This document shows, piece after piece, positions 5,033 to 5,825 of a stretch of DNA of 5,825 nucleotides. The notes beneath the pieces are model-generated. The model worked only from the letters and a program-made list of their open reading frames with translations, was not told the DNA's origin and searched no databases. Location: assembly GCA_021199975.1 (NCBI GenBank), contig JAJQHF010000254.1, forward strand, positions 1 through 5,825, written 5' to 3'. Position numbers and translations under genes: made by a program. The stretch's first letter is position 1. Every line of letters starts with the position of its first letter. The DNA comes from Candidatus Gastranaerophilales bacterium. Its GTDB lineage: Bacteria > Cyanobacteriota > Vampirovibrionia > Gastranaerophilales > Gastranaerophilaceae.

Positions 5033-5825
5033 CTGTATCATTAACCTCTTCACAATCTTCTTCCGATAAATCCTCCTGCAATTTTAAAGCTTCTGTTTTT
5101 GCCATTGCAGGTGAATTATCATCATTTATTATATCGTTTAAAATGTCGTCACCTGATAAATTATACAAAGCTATAACAGCATTTTGAACTACATCTCTGT
5201 TTTTATCAAACAGCATTTTTTTTATTAAATCAACTGCTCTATCGTCTTCTGAGTTCATAAGTGCTTCTATGGCATTTATTCTTACCTGAGGTGATTCATC
5301 ATCTAATGAATTTACAATTGCTTTAAAAACTCTATCTCCCTTAAAGTGTAACTTGTTTAGAGCTTCTAAAGCTCTTTCTTTTAAGAAAGTGAATTTATCA
5401 AGAAATCCTTTTTTGCTTTCAAGTATAGAAACTAAAGAATCAACCGCTTTTTCATCCCCGAGCATTCCTAAAGCGGATACAGCCGATTCCTTAACATATA
5501 CGGAAGATTCCGTTTCATCCTCGACTATATTCATCAACGGAAGAACCGCATATTTATCTCCGATTTTTCCCAATGCTTCCGCACATGATAATTTTACCTT
5601 ATAATTTTCCTCCTTGTTATTCAAACAGTACAACAAAGGATAAACCGCCTGAGAATCTTTTGTATTTGCAAGCGCCTTTGTAATATTAACTCTTATTTTA
5701 GTTATAGCGTCAGTATCTTTAATTCTCAAAGACAATTTATTTTTCATAATAAGAGTATCAATTAATATAGAAAGACTTGACTTATCTCTAAATCTGTCAA
5801 TTTTTTTTAGCAGAAACAATAAAAC
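5025..5825 (-). CDS. HEAT-repeat protein, 5'-partial
   Basis: An all-helical solenoid of HEAT/PBS-lyase-type repeats, normally a protein-protein interaction scaffold; the partner is unknown. The - strand frame is open to the right edge (before the TTG at 5819 it reads V-L), so the true start is outside the window and TTG 5819 should not be taken as the start. Numbering from that TTG, 264 residues are visible. Repeats are recognisable at about 42-70, 75-104 (AEALGKIGDKYAVLPLMNIV at 80-99), 109-136 (AVSALGMLGDEKAVDSLVSI at 113-132), 148-175, 179-206 (INAIEALMNSEDDRAVDLIK at 181-200) and 209-236, each with the Ala-Leu ... Gly/Ser-Asp ... Ala-Val-x-x-Leu pattern. The C-terminus is acidic (SEEDCEEVNDTDE). 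No catalytic motif is seen. The gene ends in a TAG inside the first codons of queC and is therefore the first visible member of the operon. A phycobilin-lyase function should not be inferred from the repeat type. Confidence 0.85.
   Translation of the reverse strand, partial: VLLFLLKKIDRFRDKSSLSILIDTLIMKNKLSLRIKDTDAITKIRVNITKALANTKDSQAVYPLLYCLNNKEENYKVKLSCAEALGKIGDKYAVLPLMNIVEDETESSVYVKESAVSALGMLGDEKAVDSLVSILESKKGFLDKFTFLKERALEALNKLHFKGDRVFKAIVNSLDDESPQVRINAIEALMNSEDDRAVDLIKKMLFDKNRDVVQNAVIALYNLSGDDILNDIINDDNSPAMAKTEALKLQEDLSEEDCEEVNDTDE

Noticed and set aside
5353..5604. + strand reading frame opposite the HEAT-repeat gene
   Set aside because: It is Ser-rich by complementarity to the repeats, with no start signal.
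5025..5819. TTG at 5819 as the start of the HEAT-repeat protein
   Set aside because: The frame continues to the window edge with no stop; the gene is partial and its start cannot be seen.
1..5825. CRISPR array, tRNA, rRNA, insertion sequence or phage genes
   Set aside because: No spaced direct repeats, cloverleaf, rRNA signature, transposase or terminal inverted repeats were seen.

Overview
This AT-rich window reads as chromosomal DNA of a diderm (LPS-transporting), low-GC bacterium. Standard code is used: Trp is TGG, no TGA occurs inside the genes, and all seven stops are TAA or TAG. The combination of an LptF/LptG permease, a de novo queuosine gene, a DUF366 protein, HEAT-repeat and SPOR proteins, and a small coiled-coil protein beginning MGYALFARRK fits an uncultured gut lineage such as Gastranaerophilales (Melainabacteria/Vampirovibrionia). 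That placement is an impression from gene content and composition, not a demonstrated assignment.

The left half is read on the + strand. It starts inside a sugar-type ABC transporter substrate-binding protein (5' end outside the window). After 51 bases comes a complete LptF/LptG-family permease for lipopolysaccharide export. A 270-base, extremely AT-rich intergenic region with a tandem duplication, two A/T inverted repeats and a possible promoter and operator then leads to a single gene for a 172-residue coiled-coil protein of unknown function. That gene has a good ribosome binding site and a strong intrinsic terminator.

The right half is read on the - strand and converges on that terminator. 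It is a tightly packed cluster transcribed right to left: a HEAT-repeat protein (5' end outside the window), queC (preQ0 synthase of queuosine biosynthesis), a DUF366 protein of unknown function, and a membrane-anchored SPOR-domain protein. Junctions are an 8-base overlap, a 9-base gap and a 1-base TAATG overlap, so the four genes are very probably one operon with translational coupling. Its promoter lies beyond the right edge.

Functionally the window mixes envelope work (LPS export, peptidoglycan-binding SPOR protein, solute uptake) with tRNA modification (QueC). The least explained items are the coiled-coil protein and the DUF366 protein coupled to queC. No mobile element, CRISPR array, tRNA or rRNA was seen.
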